Shown: positions 1 through 8,529, counted from the first letter of the stretch. The stretch is DNA of 18,947 nucleotides from an uncultured bacterium (GCA_949747725.1 CATKFJ010000140.1:1-18947), one strand, 5' to 3'. The notes: generated by a model not told the origin, from the sequence alone. A program made the numbers and translations.

Positions 1-372
1 ATAAAATAACCGCGCCGAACGATATTTTGAAGATAATTTAATTACACCCCCCCGTAATTTTTTTTGTTCGCGATTGCCTAATTTAATAGGCAATATATTT
101 TCCTTGCCGACAAACACAAGCAGGAAAAACGGCAATTTTTTAAGCGAGTTATCCGGATATGCAAAGCGCAACCCGTCGGCGCGGTCGAACACCTTTCCCG
201 TTTTCATCTTGCTTACTACGGCAAGCACGCCGAAAATCGGACTTGTTACAACTATCGCAACCGTCGAAATTATAATTTCGTAAACGCGGCGCGCGCATTC
301 TTCGTAAGCATAAAAAGTGAGCGCAATCACCACTGTTACGGTAATAAGTATTCTGAGCCATAAATAATCCAC
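1..372 (-). CDS. Small membrane protein, GTG start, C-terminus beyond the window
   Basis: An open frame on the minus strand starts with GTG at 372 and has no stop before the left edge, giving at least 124 codons. A strong ribosome site (AGAGGA, 381-386) lies 8 bases before the GTG, and the gene follows the CorC-type gene by only 4 bases, so the two are probably translationally coupled. The protein opens VDYLWLRILITV and has two hydrophobic segments, about residues 4-22 and 31-52, separated by a short charged stretch (YEECARRVYE). A polar tail containing KMKTGKVFDRADG follows, suggesting a small two-pass membrane protein. I do not recognise the family. The coding strand holds an A8 run and a G7 run near residues 103-109 (plus-strand T8 at 58-65, C7 at 47-53); one base more or fewer in the G run would end the protein within three codons, so the true C-terminus is uncertain. 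Confidence 0.6.
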   Translation of the reverse strand, partial: MDYLWLRILITVTVVIALTFYAYEECARRVYEIIISTVAIVVTSPIFGVLAVVSKMKTGKVFDRADGLRFAYPDNSLKKLPFFLLVFVGKENILPIKLGNREQKKLRGGVIKLSSKYRSARLFY

Positions 373-376
373 GATT

Positions 377-1636
377 TTATTCCTCTTCCGTTTCCGTTAC
401 CGCTATCTTAACTTCGGCAACGCGTTTTTGCGTAGAACGCGTGACGGTAATATGCAGATTCAAATAGTCGAAACTTTCGCCGGCTACGGGAATTTTTTCC
501 ATTTGTTCGGTCACCCAACCGCCGACCGACGACGATTCGAATTCTTCTTTTATATCGACGTTCATGTACTCGAAAACGTCCAAAAGCGGCGCGTTTCCGT
601 TCACGACATAAGTATTGTCGGCAGTCTTTTTTATAAACTCTTCCACTTCGTCGTGCTCGTCGTAAATTTCGCCGACAAGCTCTTCGAGTATATCTTCCAT
701 CGTTATTATGCCGCTCGTGCCGCCGTACTCGTCGACAACGACCGCCATGTGTATCTTCCCCTTTTGCATCATGCGCAGCGCCGCCGATATCTTCATATTC
801 TCAGATAGGCACACCGTGTTCTGAATACAGCTTTTAAAGTCGGTCGCGCCGTCCAGCGTAGCAATAAGGAAATCCTTTTCGTGGATAATACCTATAACGG
901 TATCTATCGTGTCGCTGTAAACGGGCAACCGCGAATATCCGCTTTCACGGAATTTCTTGGCGACCTCGTCCATGCTCTCGTCGTCGGACACCGCGATAAC
1001 GCCTACGCGGTGAACCATTATATCGCCTACGTCGAGATCCTCGAACTCGATCGCCGAACGTATAAGCTCCGATTCGTGTTCGTCTATACCGCCCTCGCTG
1101 TGCGCGGTTTCGACGTACGTCAAAAGCTCGTCTTCGGTAATGCCGGGCGATTTTTTGAATTTAAATATTTTAAGCAACAGTTTACGCCATTGCGAAAAGA
1201 TCCACGTAAGCGGAAAGAAAATTATTTCCAAAGCGAACAGTACCGCGCAAAACGCGTGAACAAATCCTTCGGGATGTTCCTTAGCAATCGTTTTGGGCGT
1301 TATTTCGCCGAAAATAAGCACCGCAAGCGTCATTACAACGGTGGACAGCGTTACCGCTTTAGAGCCGTCGCCTACAAGGCTTACGAACAACACGGTAGCG
1401 AGCGACGAAGCTACTATATTGACTATATTGTTGCCGATAAGTATCGTCGTTATCAACTTATCGTATTCGTCTACCATTTTTCCGACGCGCTTCGCCCATC
1501 TTACGCCGTTAGCCTCGAGCGTGTGCAACCTTACCCTGCTTACACTCGTAAACGCCGTTTCGGCAGACGAAAAGAACGCCGAAAGGAAAACAAGAACTAT
1601 TAAAACCGCTAATAAACCTATTTGAGATGGGTCCAT
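377..1636 (-). CDS. CorC/HlyC-family membrane protein with CBS pair (DUF21/CNNM type)
   Basis: This 419-residue protein has the complete architecture of the CNNM/CorC family, linked in characterised members to magnesium or other divalent cation efflux. The N-terminal DUF21 membrane domain (about 1-190) has four hydrophobic segments and the family motifs SAFFSSAETAFTSV, NNIVNIVASS and FGEITPKTIA. Two CBS domains follow (about 205-330), the second containing VVVDEYGGTSGIITMEDILE and EELVGEIYDE. The C-terminal CorC/HlyC domain (about 335-415) contains the usual SVGGWV motif. Older databases call such proteins hemolysins; nothing here supports a haemolytic role, and the substrate cannot be read from sequence. 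An in-frame TAA just upstream makes ATG 1636 the first possible start, but its nearest Shine-Dalgarno-like run (GGGAGA) is 16 bases away. It has its own promoter at 1678-1706 and is followed by the GTG-started membrane gene. Confidence 0.93.
   Translation of the reverse strand: MDPSQIGLLAVLIVLVFLSAFFSSAETAFTSVSRVRLHTLEANGVRWAKRVGKMVDEYDKLITTILIGNNIVNIVASSLATVLFVSLVGDGSKAVTLSTVVMTLAVLIFGEITPKTIAKEHPEGFVHAFCAVLFALEIIFFPLTWIFSQWRKLLLKIFKFKKSPGITEDELLTYVETAHSEGGIDEHESELIRSAIEFEDLDVGDIMVHRVGVIAVSDDESMDEVAKKFRESGYSRLPVYSDTIDTVIGIIHEKDFLIATLDGATDFKSCIQNTVCLSENMKISAALRMMQKGKIHMAVVVDEYGGTSGIITMEDILEELVGEIYDEHDEVEEFIKKTADNTYVVNGNAPLLDVFEYMNVDIKEEFESSSVGGWVTEQMEKIPVAGESFDYLNLHITVTRSTQKRVAEVKIAVTETEEE
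381..386 (-). promoter_or_regulatory. Ribosome binding site for the GTG-started gene
   Basis: AGAGGA on the minus strand, 8 bases before GTG 372 and inside the last codons of the CorC-type gene. It decides the choice of GTG 372 as the start of a gene that has no upstream ATG. Confidence 0.7.
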
Positions 1637-1677
1637 GATGGACTGTAATTATTCTCCCGTTTTAAATCTATGAATGA

Positions 1678-1706
1678 ATTGTAACACAACCGTAACGGAA
1701 TGTCAA
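1678..1706 (-). promoter_or_regulatory. Housekeeping promoter for the CorC-type gene
   Basis: Minus-strand TTGACA (1701-1706), a 17-base spacer and TACAAT (1678-1683). The predicted leader is about 35 bases, reaching ATG 1636. The start codon lies within a small perfect inverted repeat, GTCCAT-C-ATGGAC (1631-1643). Confidence 0.8.
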
Positions 1707-1751
1707 GACTTTATTATAGTTTACGTGAGCCATACACACATATGACATCGG

Positions 1752-3347
1752 TTACTTCTTGACCGAGCCGAGTTCGAACCAGAAAGTAGAACCTTTCCCC
1801 AACTCCGACTCAACGCCGTAATCCGCGCCGTGCGACGTTAAAATATTCTTACAGATAGATAAACCCAACCCCGAGCCGACTGCCGAACGCTTAGATCGAG
1901 CCGCCCTGTAATATCTGTCCCAAACCGATTCGAGTTCGTCCTCGGCGATACCCTGACCGTGGTCGGTCACTTCCACGCGCACTACGTCGCCGCGATTCAT
2001 GACGCGGATAACTATTTCTTTATCTTCGCCGCAGTAATTTACGGCGTTTGTAATAAGATTATACAGTACCTGTTCTATCCTCTGCTGATCGCAATACGCT
2101 ACCGTTTTCCGCTCGATTTCCGCAGAGAACTTGATACCGTTGCGTTCGCGGAAAATATCGAACCGCGACAGAACGGACGACGCCGTTGCGCCGATATCTA
2201 CGTTTTCGAATTTGAATTCGGCAACGCCGGACTGGAGTTTGGAATAATTAAGCACGTCGTCGATAAGCGCGGTAAGCCTGTCGGACTCCGCGATTATTAT
2301 GTCCGCGGTCGTGCGGCGTTTGTTTTCGTCAAGCGGCATATCGCCGAGCATCTCCGCATACGCCCGTATCATTGTAAGCGGCGTGCGGATATCGTGGGAC
2401 ACATTGGCGATGATATCGCGTTGAAGTTTTTCGGACGCCTGAAGATGATTTTTTGCGGCGTTGAGCGCATGAGCAAGGTTTTCGAATTCGTCAAAGCCAC
2501 CGCCAGAAAACTCTATACTGTAATCGCCGTCCGCTATCATTTTGGCTTTGTTTGAAAAATCGGTAAGTCTCTTCGTCTGATTATTGGATGCAAAAAACGC
2601 GAATACGAACGACAACGCCAAAACGATTACCGAACAGATTATTAAAGTATATACGACTTTCATCGCGCTGGAATTATATATATCGTACGGGCGCAAGATC
2701 ATCAAAAACAGCCGTATATTACCGCCGTCAACCGATTCTACGATCCTCGAATTGCCGTAACAAATATACTTACCGCGCGGAGTAGACAAAACTTCCGCAC
2801 TGCCGTCGCGCACGAATAAACCGTCTACGTCTATACTGTCTATTATAGAATCGAAAACTACGGCATCGGTATTATATTCGCCCTCGAGCGCGTTAAGCGT
2901 AATATCGGTTTTGTATCCGCCTTCCCCATCCTCTTCGAATACGATTATTTCTACCGAGTTGGATAAAGCTATTTCGCTCAGTCTGAACTTAAAAAACAAC
3001 TCCATACTGTTATCGTCGTTGCGTTTCGGAATAGCCGCCACGGCAGAACTGCCCAGATCGCGCACTTCGCGCGTGAGCATAGAACCGTAAAATACATTCA
3101 ACCCCACAAAGAACATGATCCACAAAAACAACAGTATCGCTACGCCGTACAGAAAGTAATTCAACGTGGTGCGGCGCTTGATCGATGCGATCATCGGCAA
3201 ACGCTTTTTCGCCGCCTTTCTTTTTTCGCCGACGGATAAACATTCCGATCCGTCGATCTCCGCGGAACGGACGTCGGCTTTCGTTTCGCTCGGGATCGCT
3301 TCGGAGGAAGCGTCATCGCTATTCGATTGTCGGAGTTTATCGTCCAT
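1752..3347 (-). CDS. Membrane sensor histidine kinase, orphan
   Basis: A 531-residue transmembrane histidine kinase. Residues 1-58 are a charged cytoplasmic leader. TM1 (about 61-85) and TM2 (about 231-255) bracket an extracytoplasmic sensor region of about 145 residues with no family I recognise. A HAMP linker (about 256-310) leads to the dimerisation domain with NVSHDIRTPL, putting the phosphorylated histidine at H318. The ATPase domain has an N box (NLITNAVNY), G1 (TDHGQGIAEDE) and G2 (GSGLGLSICK). The layout resembles PhoR/WalK-type kinases. No response regulator gene adjoins it, so its partner must be encoded elsewhere or be the receiver of the divergent hybrid kinase. ATG 3347 is only 7 bases from a TATAAT box, so the mRNA is probably leaderless. 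No terminator is visible before the CorC promoter, so read-through is possible. The stimulus is unknown. Confidence 0.95.
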   Translation of the reverse strand: MDDKLRQSNSDDASSEAIPSETKADVRSAEIDGSECLSVGEKRKAAKKRLPMIASIKRRTTLNYFLYGVAILLFLWIMFFVGLNVFYGSMLTREVRDLGSSAVAAIPKRNDDNSMELFFKFRLSEIALSNSVEIIVFEEDGEGGYKTDITLNALEGEYNTDAVVFDSIIDSIDVDGLFVRDGSAEVLSTPRGKYICYGNSRIVESVDGGNIRLFLMILRPYDIYNSSAMKVVYTLIICSVIVLALSFVFAFFASNNQTKRLTDFSNKAKMIADGDYSIEFSGGGFDEFENLAHALNAAKNHLQASEKLQRDIIANVSHDIRTPLTMIRAYAEMLGDMPLDENKRRTTADIIIAESDRLTALIDDVLNYSKLQSGVAEFKFENVDIGATASSVLSRFDIFRERNGIKFSAEIERKTVAYCDQQRIEQVLYNLITNAVNYCGEDKEIVIRVMNRGDVVRVEVTDHGQGIAEDELESVWDRYYRAARSKRSAVGSGLGLSICKNILTSHGADYGVESELGKGSTFWFELGSVKK

Positions 3348-3354
3348 AGCGTGT

Positions 3355-3384
3355 ATTATACCAAATAACGAAAGTATTTGTCAA
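3355..3384 (-). promoter_or_regulatory. Promoter of the membrane histidine kinase, implying a leaderless mRNA
   Basis: Minus-strand TTGACA (3379-3384), an 18-base spacer and a perfect TATAAT (3355-3360). Seven bases separate the -10 box from ATG 3347, so transcription should begin at or next to the start codon. Confidence 0.8.
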
Positions 3385-3396
3385 TCGAACAGTATA

Positions 3397-3425
3397 TTGA
3401 CAAAAGCCGCCGAATGTGATAAAAT
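3397..3425 (+). promoter_or_regulatory. Promoter of the hybrid histidine kinase
   Basis: TTGACA (3397-3402), a 17-base spacer and TAAAAT (3420-3425). Expected transcription start is near 3432, giving a leader of about 49 bases with a good ribosome site. Its -35 box is 12 bases from that of the opposing kinase promoter, and together they form the inverted repeat TTTGTCAAT/ATTGACAAA. Confidence 0.82.
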
Positions 3426-3468
3426 ATATAATGAGTTTTGTTCTTATATCCGATTTTACAATGCGGTT

Positions 3469-3474
3469 GGAGGA
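3469..3474 (+). promoter_or_regulatory. Ribosome binding site of the hybrid histidine kinase
   Basis: GGAGGA six bases before ATG 3481. With the promoter at 3397-3425 it excludes the longer open frame beginning at 3166, which would lie upstream of the promoter and inside the opposing gene. Confidence 0.85.
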
Positions 3475-3480
3475 AACTGT

Positions 3481-5682
3481 ATGCAGCGATCCGAAGAATT
3501 CAGTATTATCGAAAACATGCTGCTCATTTTGAATAGCACGGACAATAACAATGCGGACGGCGAGCTTGATCCCGAGACCAAACTCTCTAATGTAGCGCGC
3601 AAAGAACTCGATACCGCTCAAAAGATAAAAGAATTCTTGGACGGGATACCGGGCGGTTTTTTGATATATAATGCCGACAACGCCGAACAAATAGTGTACG
3701 CCAATACGGCGCTTATCAAAATATTCGGCTGCAAAACGTTTACCGAGTTTATGGAGCTTACGAACGGAACGTTTCGCGGAATAGTTCATCCGGGCGATCT
3801 GGACAGAGTGGAAAAAAGCATTGCCGATCAGATAAAAAGCCGCGGAGATAATCTCGATTACGTGGAATACCGAATAACGCGAAAAGACGGCATAGTGCGT
3901 TGGGTGGAGGACTACGGGCATTTTGTGCGCGGTGAAAAATCGGGTAATTTTTTCTATGTGTTCATAAGCGACGCTACGGAAAAAGTTACGCGCCGAATGG
4001 CAGAAACCGCTACGCTCATATACGCCGGTCAACAGAAAGAACAACAACTGCAATCGCTTATAGAAGAATACGACCGCGAACGCAAGCTCATACGCCAAGA
4101 GCATCTTCAACGGCTCGAAGTTATAGAAGGGCTTAGCATTAACTACGATTCCATTCTTTACGCCGATCTCAACTCCAACAAAGTCCTGCCCTACCGTTTA
4201 AGCTCCCGACTCGAGCATCAGTTCGAAAAGAAACTTCAAGTGCGCGAACTCGACTGGTTCTTAAACGATTACGTTAAAGTATGGGTACACCCCGACGATC
4301 GCAATCGCATAAAAGAACAAACGTCGGTAAAATATATGCGCAATATGCTCAAGACCGTCAATACATACTACTTAAACTATAGGTGCGTCAAGGACGGAGA
4401 ACTGCAATATATTCAACTTCGTATAGTCAACGTCGGCGAAGGCAATACGGTATCGCAGGTAGTAATGGGCTATCGCAACGTCGACGAAGAAGTTTTACAG
4501 GGAATGAAGCAAAAACAGTTGCTCGAAGCGGCGCTGAAAAACGCCAAGATCGCCGACGATGCGAAAAATACGTTCCTGTCCAATATGTCGCACGATATGC
4601 GCACGCCGCTCAATGCGATCTTCGGTTTTATCGCGCTTGCTCGGAACAACGTAAACGACGGCGCGGCAGTCACGGCTTACCTCGATAAAATAGAGGTAGC
4701 CGGCAAACAAATACTCGATCTCGTAGACAAAGTTCTTGCGCTCTCTTACACCGAGTCGAAAAACTACTCCGTACAGGAAGCGCAGTGCAATATCCTCGAC
4801 ACGGTGCGAAACGTTTACGACAGTATACTTCCGACCGCTACCGCGAAAAACATCGACATGCGGTTATCGGTAAACGATCTCAGGCACGAAGAAGTTATAA
4901 CCGATCAATCCAAACTGCATCAAGTTCTTTCCCATATAATAAACAATGCGGTAAAATACACACGCGGCGGCGGAAAAGTTCATGTTACATTGTCCGAACA
5001 CACCGAAAAATCGGGAGAGTATTCAACGTATGTTTTCGAAATAACGGACACGGGCGTCGGCATACCCGAAGATCTGTTGCCCAAAATTTTCAATCCGTTT
5101 TTTCGCGCGTCCAATACGACGGCGAGCGGCGTTTACGGCGTAGGGCTCGGACTTACGATCTCCAAACAGATAATGCAAGCTCTCGGCGGAGATATAACGG
5201 TAGAAAGCGAACTCAACAAAGGCAGTAAATTTACCGTGACCGTCGGACTGAAAACTCCGACGAAAACAACGGACGACACTCGTTCCGACATGGCAAGCCC
5301 TATCGGCAAAAAAATACTCATTGTAGAAGATAACATTATAAATCTCGAGATCGAAACAGACATACTGACCGATCTCGGATTCGACGTCGACAGCGCCGCC
5401 AACGGTAAAATAGCCGTCGATAAAATAACGGACGCAACGCCCGACGAATACGCGCTTGTGCTGATGGATATACAAATGCCCGTAATGGACGGGCGCGAAG
5501 CAACGCGCAAAATACGGAAACTACCCGATAAAAAGAAAAGCGGTATCCCTATAATCGCGTTGTCCGCAAACGCTTTCGAAAGCGATAAGCGCGATTCGAT
5601 AAACGCAGGCATGAATGCGCACCTTACAAAACCGATCGATATTCCCGTGCTTTTAGACGAAATTCAAAAAGTTCTTAAATAA
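3481..5682 (+). CDS. Soluble PAS hybrid sensor histidine kinase/response regulator
   Basis: A 733-residue hybrid kinase with no membrane segment, so it should sense a cytoplasmic signal. Order: short N-terminus; PAS domain (about 47-165; IPGGFLIYNAD, FRGIVHPGDLDRVE, ITRKDGIVRWVEDYG); coiled linker (about 170-215); a second, degenerate PAS-like region (about 216-345, with WVHPDDRNRI); dimerisation domain with NMSHDMRTPL (H371 phosphorylated); ATPase domain with N box (INNAVKYTRGGG, N488/N489), G1 (DTGVGIPEDL) and G2 (GVGLGLTISK); C-terminal receiver (about 610-730) with acidic pair E616/D617, phospho-acceptor D663 in LMDIQMP, S695 and K717. All catalytic positions are present. Neither an Hpt domain nor an output domain is attached, so the receiver may regulate the kinase itself or pass phosphate to an unlinked Hpt protein. 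It diverges from the membrane kinase gene and ends in a strong terminator. Confidence 0.95.
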   Translation: MQRSEEFSIIENMLLILNSTDNNNADGELDPETKLSNVARKELDTAQKIKEFLDGIPGGFLIYNADNAEQIVYANTALIKIFGCKTFTEFMELTNGTFRGIVHPGDLDRVEKSIADQIKSRGDNLDYVEYRITRKDGIVRWVEDYGHFVRGEKSGNFFYVFISDATEKVTRRMAETATLIYAGQQKEQQLQSLIEEYDRERKLIRQEHLQRLEVIEGLSINYDSILYADLNSNKVLPYRLSSRLEHQFEKKLQVRELDWFLNDYVKVWVHPDDRNRIKEQTSVKYMRNMLKTVNTYYLNYRCVKDGELQYIQLRIVNVGEGNTVSQVVMGYRNVDEEVLQGMKQKQLLEAALKNAKIADDAKNTFLSNMSHDMRTPLNAIFGFIALARNNVNDGAAVTAYLDKIEVAGKQILDLVDKVLALSYTESKNYSVQEAQCNILDTVRNVYDSILPTATAKNIDMRLSVNDLRHEEVITDQSKLHQVLSHIINNAVKYTRGGGKVHVTLSEHTEKSGEYSTYVFEITDTGVGIPEDLLPKIFNPFFRASNTTASGVYGVGLGLTISKQIMQALGGDITVESELNKGSKFTVTVGLKTPTKTTDDTRSDMASPIGKKILIVEDNIINLEIETDILTDLGFDVDSAANGKIAVDKITDATPDEYALVLMDIQMPVMDGREATRKIRKLPDKKKSGIPIIALSANAFESDKRDSINAGMNAHLTKPIDIPVLLDEIQKVLK

Positions 5683-5687
5683 AGTTC

Positions 5688-5730
5688 TAAAATAAATATC
5701 CATCGGCTAAGCCGATGGATATTTATTTTA
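5688..5730. terminator. Bidirectional rho-independent terminator
   Basis: A perfect 20-bp stem (5688-5707 with 5711-5730) around a TAA loop, GC-rich at the tip (CCATCGGC) and A/T-rich at the base so that both strands end in T-rich tracts. It lies between the convergent hybrid kinase and pullulanase genes and can serve both. Confidence 0.93.
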
Positions 5731-5776
5731 TTACGTTTTTATCTTTTATAACCGCACAGCGGTCGATATTTCCGAA

Positions 5777-8503
5777 CTATATCGTGTACTTAACCGTTCC
5801 GATCTGAACCGAACCCGTTAGGGCTTCGGCGTTGAGCGAAACCGTCAGATTGCCGCGCGAACCGCTTACCGAAAGTCCGTTCGCCGAAAAACTTCCGCGA
5901 GAATAGTCCGCGTCTGCGGCGGATTTGGCGTATGAGAACAAGTTTGCGCTGTTATCTTTACGCAGCTTTATCAAATTCTTATAGAATATATAAAGATCGG
6001 AAAACTCCTGCTGTCTTGCCCAAACTATCTGATTGCTCTTGCTCGGAGAATTATATGAATTGTGGTTGCCGTATTTCGTTCTGCCCATCTCTTCGCCGGC
6101 AAGCATGAACGCTATACCGGGGCTCATAAGATACGACGCGGCAACGAGCTTGTTGCGCTTGACGTTATCGGCGATCGAATTTTCGTAATACAACGGAGTT
6201 TCCATACCGCCCTTTTTGCCCATGAGCTGATCCCAGAGCGGATAGTTATCGTGCGCCGACGCATAAGCGACGTTGCGCGAACCCAAGCCGAGTCCCTTCG
6301 ATATGCCGCCGAGCAACGCCGATACCGCGCCCGTTTTTTCGGAATTTCCCTGCACCCAGCCCATGCCGGGATCGTTATTGCCGCGCAAACCGTTGCGCCC
6401 GTCGTCGTTAAACACGGCTACCCGTGCAGGAAGCTCGGAAAGATTTGTCTTTTTAATAAGACTGTTGCTTTCACGCGTTGCGGCGACGCGTTTGGTGTAC
6501 GACGCAGGAATAGTGTCGCTGCCGTACTCGCCCGTCCACGGCTCGCCGTACATCAACAGCTTGGCGCCGTTGCCGTTATCTATCTTGTCGAGCGCGGCGC
6601 GTATCTGTTCGATAGTTACTTTGTCATGCACGCCCATAAGGTCGAAACGGAATCCGTCTATATGGTACTCCGTCGCCCAATAGACGAGCGAATCGATCAT
6701 GTACTTGCGCATCATGTACCGTTCGGACGCAGTGTCGTTGCCGCAACCCGAAAGATCGGTAAACTTACCGTTTGCGTCGGTGCGGTGATAGTAATACGGC
6801 ACGGTGTCGTGAAGCGCCTGACCGCCCGTCGAATAAGTATGGTTGTAAACAACGTCCATGATCACGCCTATGCCCGCATTATGGAGCGCCATTACCATTT
6901 GCTTGAATTCGTTTATCCGTACATCGCCGCGCGACGGATCGGTCGAATACGAACCCTCGGGAATATTGTAGTTTTGCGGATCGTATCCCCAATTGAAGTT
7001 ATCTTTGGTATTGTCGGCAGTCGACAGCGAACTTTCGTCGACGGTCGCAAAGTCGTAAACGGGATTGAGATGCACATATGTTATTCCGAGGTCTTTAAGG
7101 TAGTTTATGCCCGTTTTAATGTTTGTACCGGGCACTGTGGTATCCGTTTCCGTAAAAGCAAGATACTTGCCCTTGTATTTCATACCCGAATCGGGCGACG
7201 CCGAAAAGTCGCTTACATGCACTTCCCACACAACGGGAGTATCCGCCGCAACGGCGTTTGTCGCATAAAGGTACTTGTCGTTCTCCCAACCCTCGGGATC
7301 GGTTTCGTCGAGGTTTACCACCATGCCGCGCAAGCCGTTGGCGCTGCAAGCTTTTGCGTACGGATCGATAGTTTCGATCTCCACGCCGTAATTGTTTACG
7401 GCATACGCATAGTATTTACCGTTACATTCTATCTTGGCGACGGCTTCCCAAACTCCGTCCCACTGCCCGTCGGCATTTTTATGCCTACGCATATTGGCGA
7501 TTCCCATGGGCGTTTCGTCGTCGGGTGTGTTGTAAATATTAACCTTAACGCTTGTGGCAAACGGCGCCCACACTCTAAACATGGTACTGTGATCGTCCTT
7601 GGAATATATAGCGCCGAACTCCATTGACTGAACTTCTTTGCTTTCGAAAGTGCTTATGAAGTCTTTATCGTCGATGAATATCGTTTTGGATATCGACGCG
7701 CCCGTGGGCACTCCGTCCATTTCGATCACGTAGTTAGCCGTAAAATCGAATCCGCTCTCGAGCGCGACCGGAGCCGTACCCGAAAAGTCGTCTGCGCCGC
7801 GCTTTGCGGAAGACGTCGCGAGTATCGCGTTATTGTTTTTAAGATAGACCTTGGTTTTATTATCGACTATCGGTGTAGTCGCCTCAAACGCTACCGTTAC
7901 GGTATTTGCCGTTTTTTCGGTGAACCTCGCGACGGTCACCTTTTCCAATGCCATTTTAGCCTCCTCTATGTTAGTGTATGCTGCGGAATCTTTTCTGATA
8001 TAAAAGACGTCGGCATGGTTATTGTCGTCAAACGCGCCCGACAGATCCACAAAAATATCGGATGTTTCTTTGTCGTATCTCTTCCAAAAATCTTCGCCGC
8101 TTCCGCCCGATGACGCGCATATAAGCAGTCCCATCGCAGAACCGGATTTCAGCGCCGCCATTTCCGCTTCGCCGAACGATACCGCTATAGTTCGCGCGCT
8201 ATTGCGCTTTGTACTGCCGTTACTGTCATACTCTTTGTAAAACAGCTCGGAGTTGCCGCTCAACGCATATTCCACGCCGGTGTTGCCTTTTATCCACACC
8301 CATGCCGCAATCGACGAGTATTGCTCCGACGAATCGTAAACGTGTATCGTTACCGAACCGTTCGTTTCGGCATGCGCCGCAGTTTTTACAACGGGCTTAA
8401 ACGCAATTACCGCAAATAACGTTATAAGCAATACAAAAACCGTTGCGAGCAGCCCTTTATATCCGCGTCTAATATTATACGATTTCACTTCGTATCTCTT
8501 CAT
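5777..8503 (-). CDS. pulA: Secreted type I pullulanase (GH13)
   Basis: A 908-residue enzyme expected to hydrolyse alpha-1,6 branch bonds in pullulan, starch or glycogen outside the membrane. A basic leader and one hydrophobic segment (about 18-36) end in TAAHAE, a plausible signal peptidase site (AHA/E). A starch-binding-like domain follows (about 48-180, CBM41/PUD-like), then a beta-sandwich linker (about 185-285) and a CBM48-like domain (about 295-385, with FRVWAPFATSVKV). The GH13 barrel has NWGYDP at 504-509, the signature of type I pullulanase, and DVVYNHTY. Catalytic residues are nucleophile D621 (GFRFDLMG), acid/base E654 (YGEPW) and D752 (SAHDN). No LPXTG sorting signal or S-layer repeats are seen. 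It lies 26 bases downstream of the lipoprotein gene with ribosome site GGGGAAA 7 bases before ATG, so the two probably form an operon. Activity against other branched alpha-glucans is possible. Confidence 0.95.
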   Translation of the reverse strand: MKRYEVKSYNIRRGYKGLLATVFVLLITLFAVIAFKPVVKTAAHAETNGSVTIHVYDSSEQYSSIAAWVWIKGNTGVEYALSGNSELFYKEYDSNGSTKRNSARTIAVSFGEAEMAALKSGSAMGLLICASSGGSGEDFWKRYDKETSDIFVDLSGAFDDNNHADVFYIRKDSAAYTNIEEAKMALEKVTVARFTEKTANTVTVAFEATTPIVDNKTKVYLKNNNAILATSSAKRGADDFSGTAPVALESGFDFTANYVIEMDGVPTGASISKTIFIDDKDFISTFESKEVQSMEFGAIYSKDDHSTMFRVWAPFATSVKVNIYNTPDDETPMGIANMRRHKNADGQWDGVWEAVAKIECNGKYYAYAVNNYGVEIETIDPYAKACSANGLRGMVVNLDETDPEGWENDKYLYATNAVAADTPVVWEVHVSDFSASPDSGMKYKGKYLAFTETDTTVPGTNIKTGINYLKDLGITYVHLNPVYDFATVDESSLSTADNTKDNFNWGYDPQNYNIPEGSYSTDPSRGDVRINEFKQMVMALHNAGIGVIMDVVYNHTYSTGGQALHDTVPYYYHRTDANGKFTDLSGCGNDTASERYMMRKYMIDSLVYWATEYHIDGFRFDLMGVHDKVTIEQIRAALDKIDNGNGAKLLMYGEPWTGEYGSDTIPASYTKRVAATRESNSLIKKTNLSELPARVAVFNDDGRNGLRGNNDPGMGWVQGNSEKTGAVSALLGGISKGLGLGSRNVAYASAHDNYPLWDQLMGKKGGMETPLYYENSIADNVKRNKLVAASYLMSPGIAFMLAGEEMGRTKYGNHNSYNSPSKSNQIVWARQQEFSDLYIFYKNLIKLRKDNSANLFSYAKSAADADYSRGSFSANGLSVSGSRGNLTVSLNAEALTGSVQIGTVKYTI

Positions 8504-8529
8504 TTTATTTTCCCCACTATATTCTGTTA

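Noticed and set aside
149..361. A 70-residue ATG frame on the minus strand
   Set aside because: It lies in another frame inside the GTG-started gene, has no SD, and its protein is compositionally odd (rich in Arg and Cys) without hydrophobic segments.
377..1636. Calling the CorC-type protein a haemolysin
   Set aside because: The name is historical. The domain order fits the CNNM/CorC cation-related family and no toxin feature is present.
3166..3480. Upstream extension of the hybrid kinase frame to an ATG at 3166
   Set aside because: It would overlap the opposing kinase gene and lie upstream of the promoter at 3397-3425. A strong ribosome site marks ATG 3481.
6062..7627. A 521-codon open frame on the plus strand antisense to pullulanase
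   Set aside because: Catalytic motifs on the minus strand prove the gene. The antisense frame is open because of codon bias and encodes an Arg/His/Val-rich protein without domains.
5777..8503. Alpha-amylase, isoamylase or neopullulanase as the pullulanase call
   Set aside because: NWGYDP with CBM41- and CBM48-like domains is the type I pullulanase pattern. The plain amylase layout lacks these N-terminal domains.
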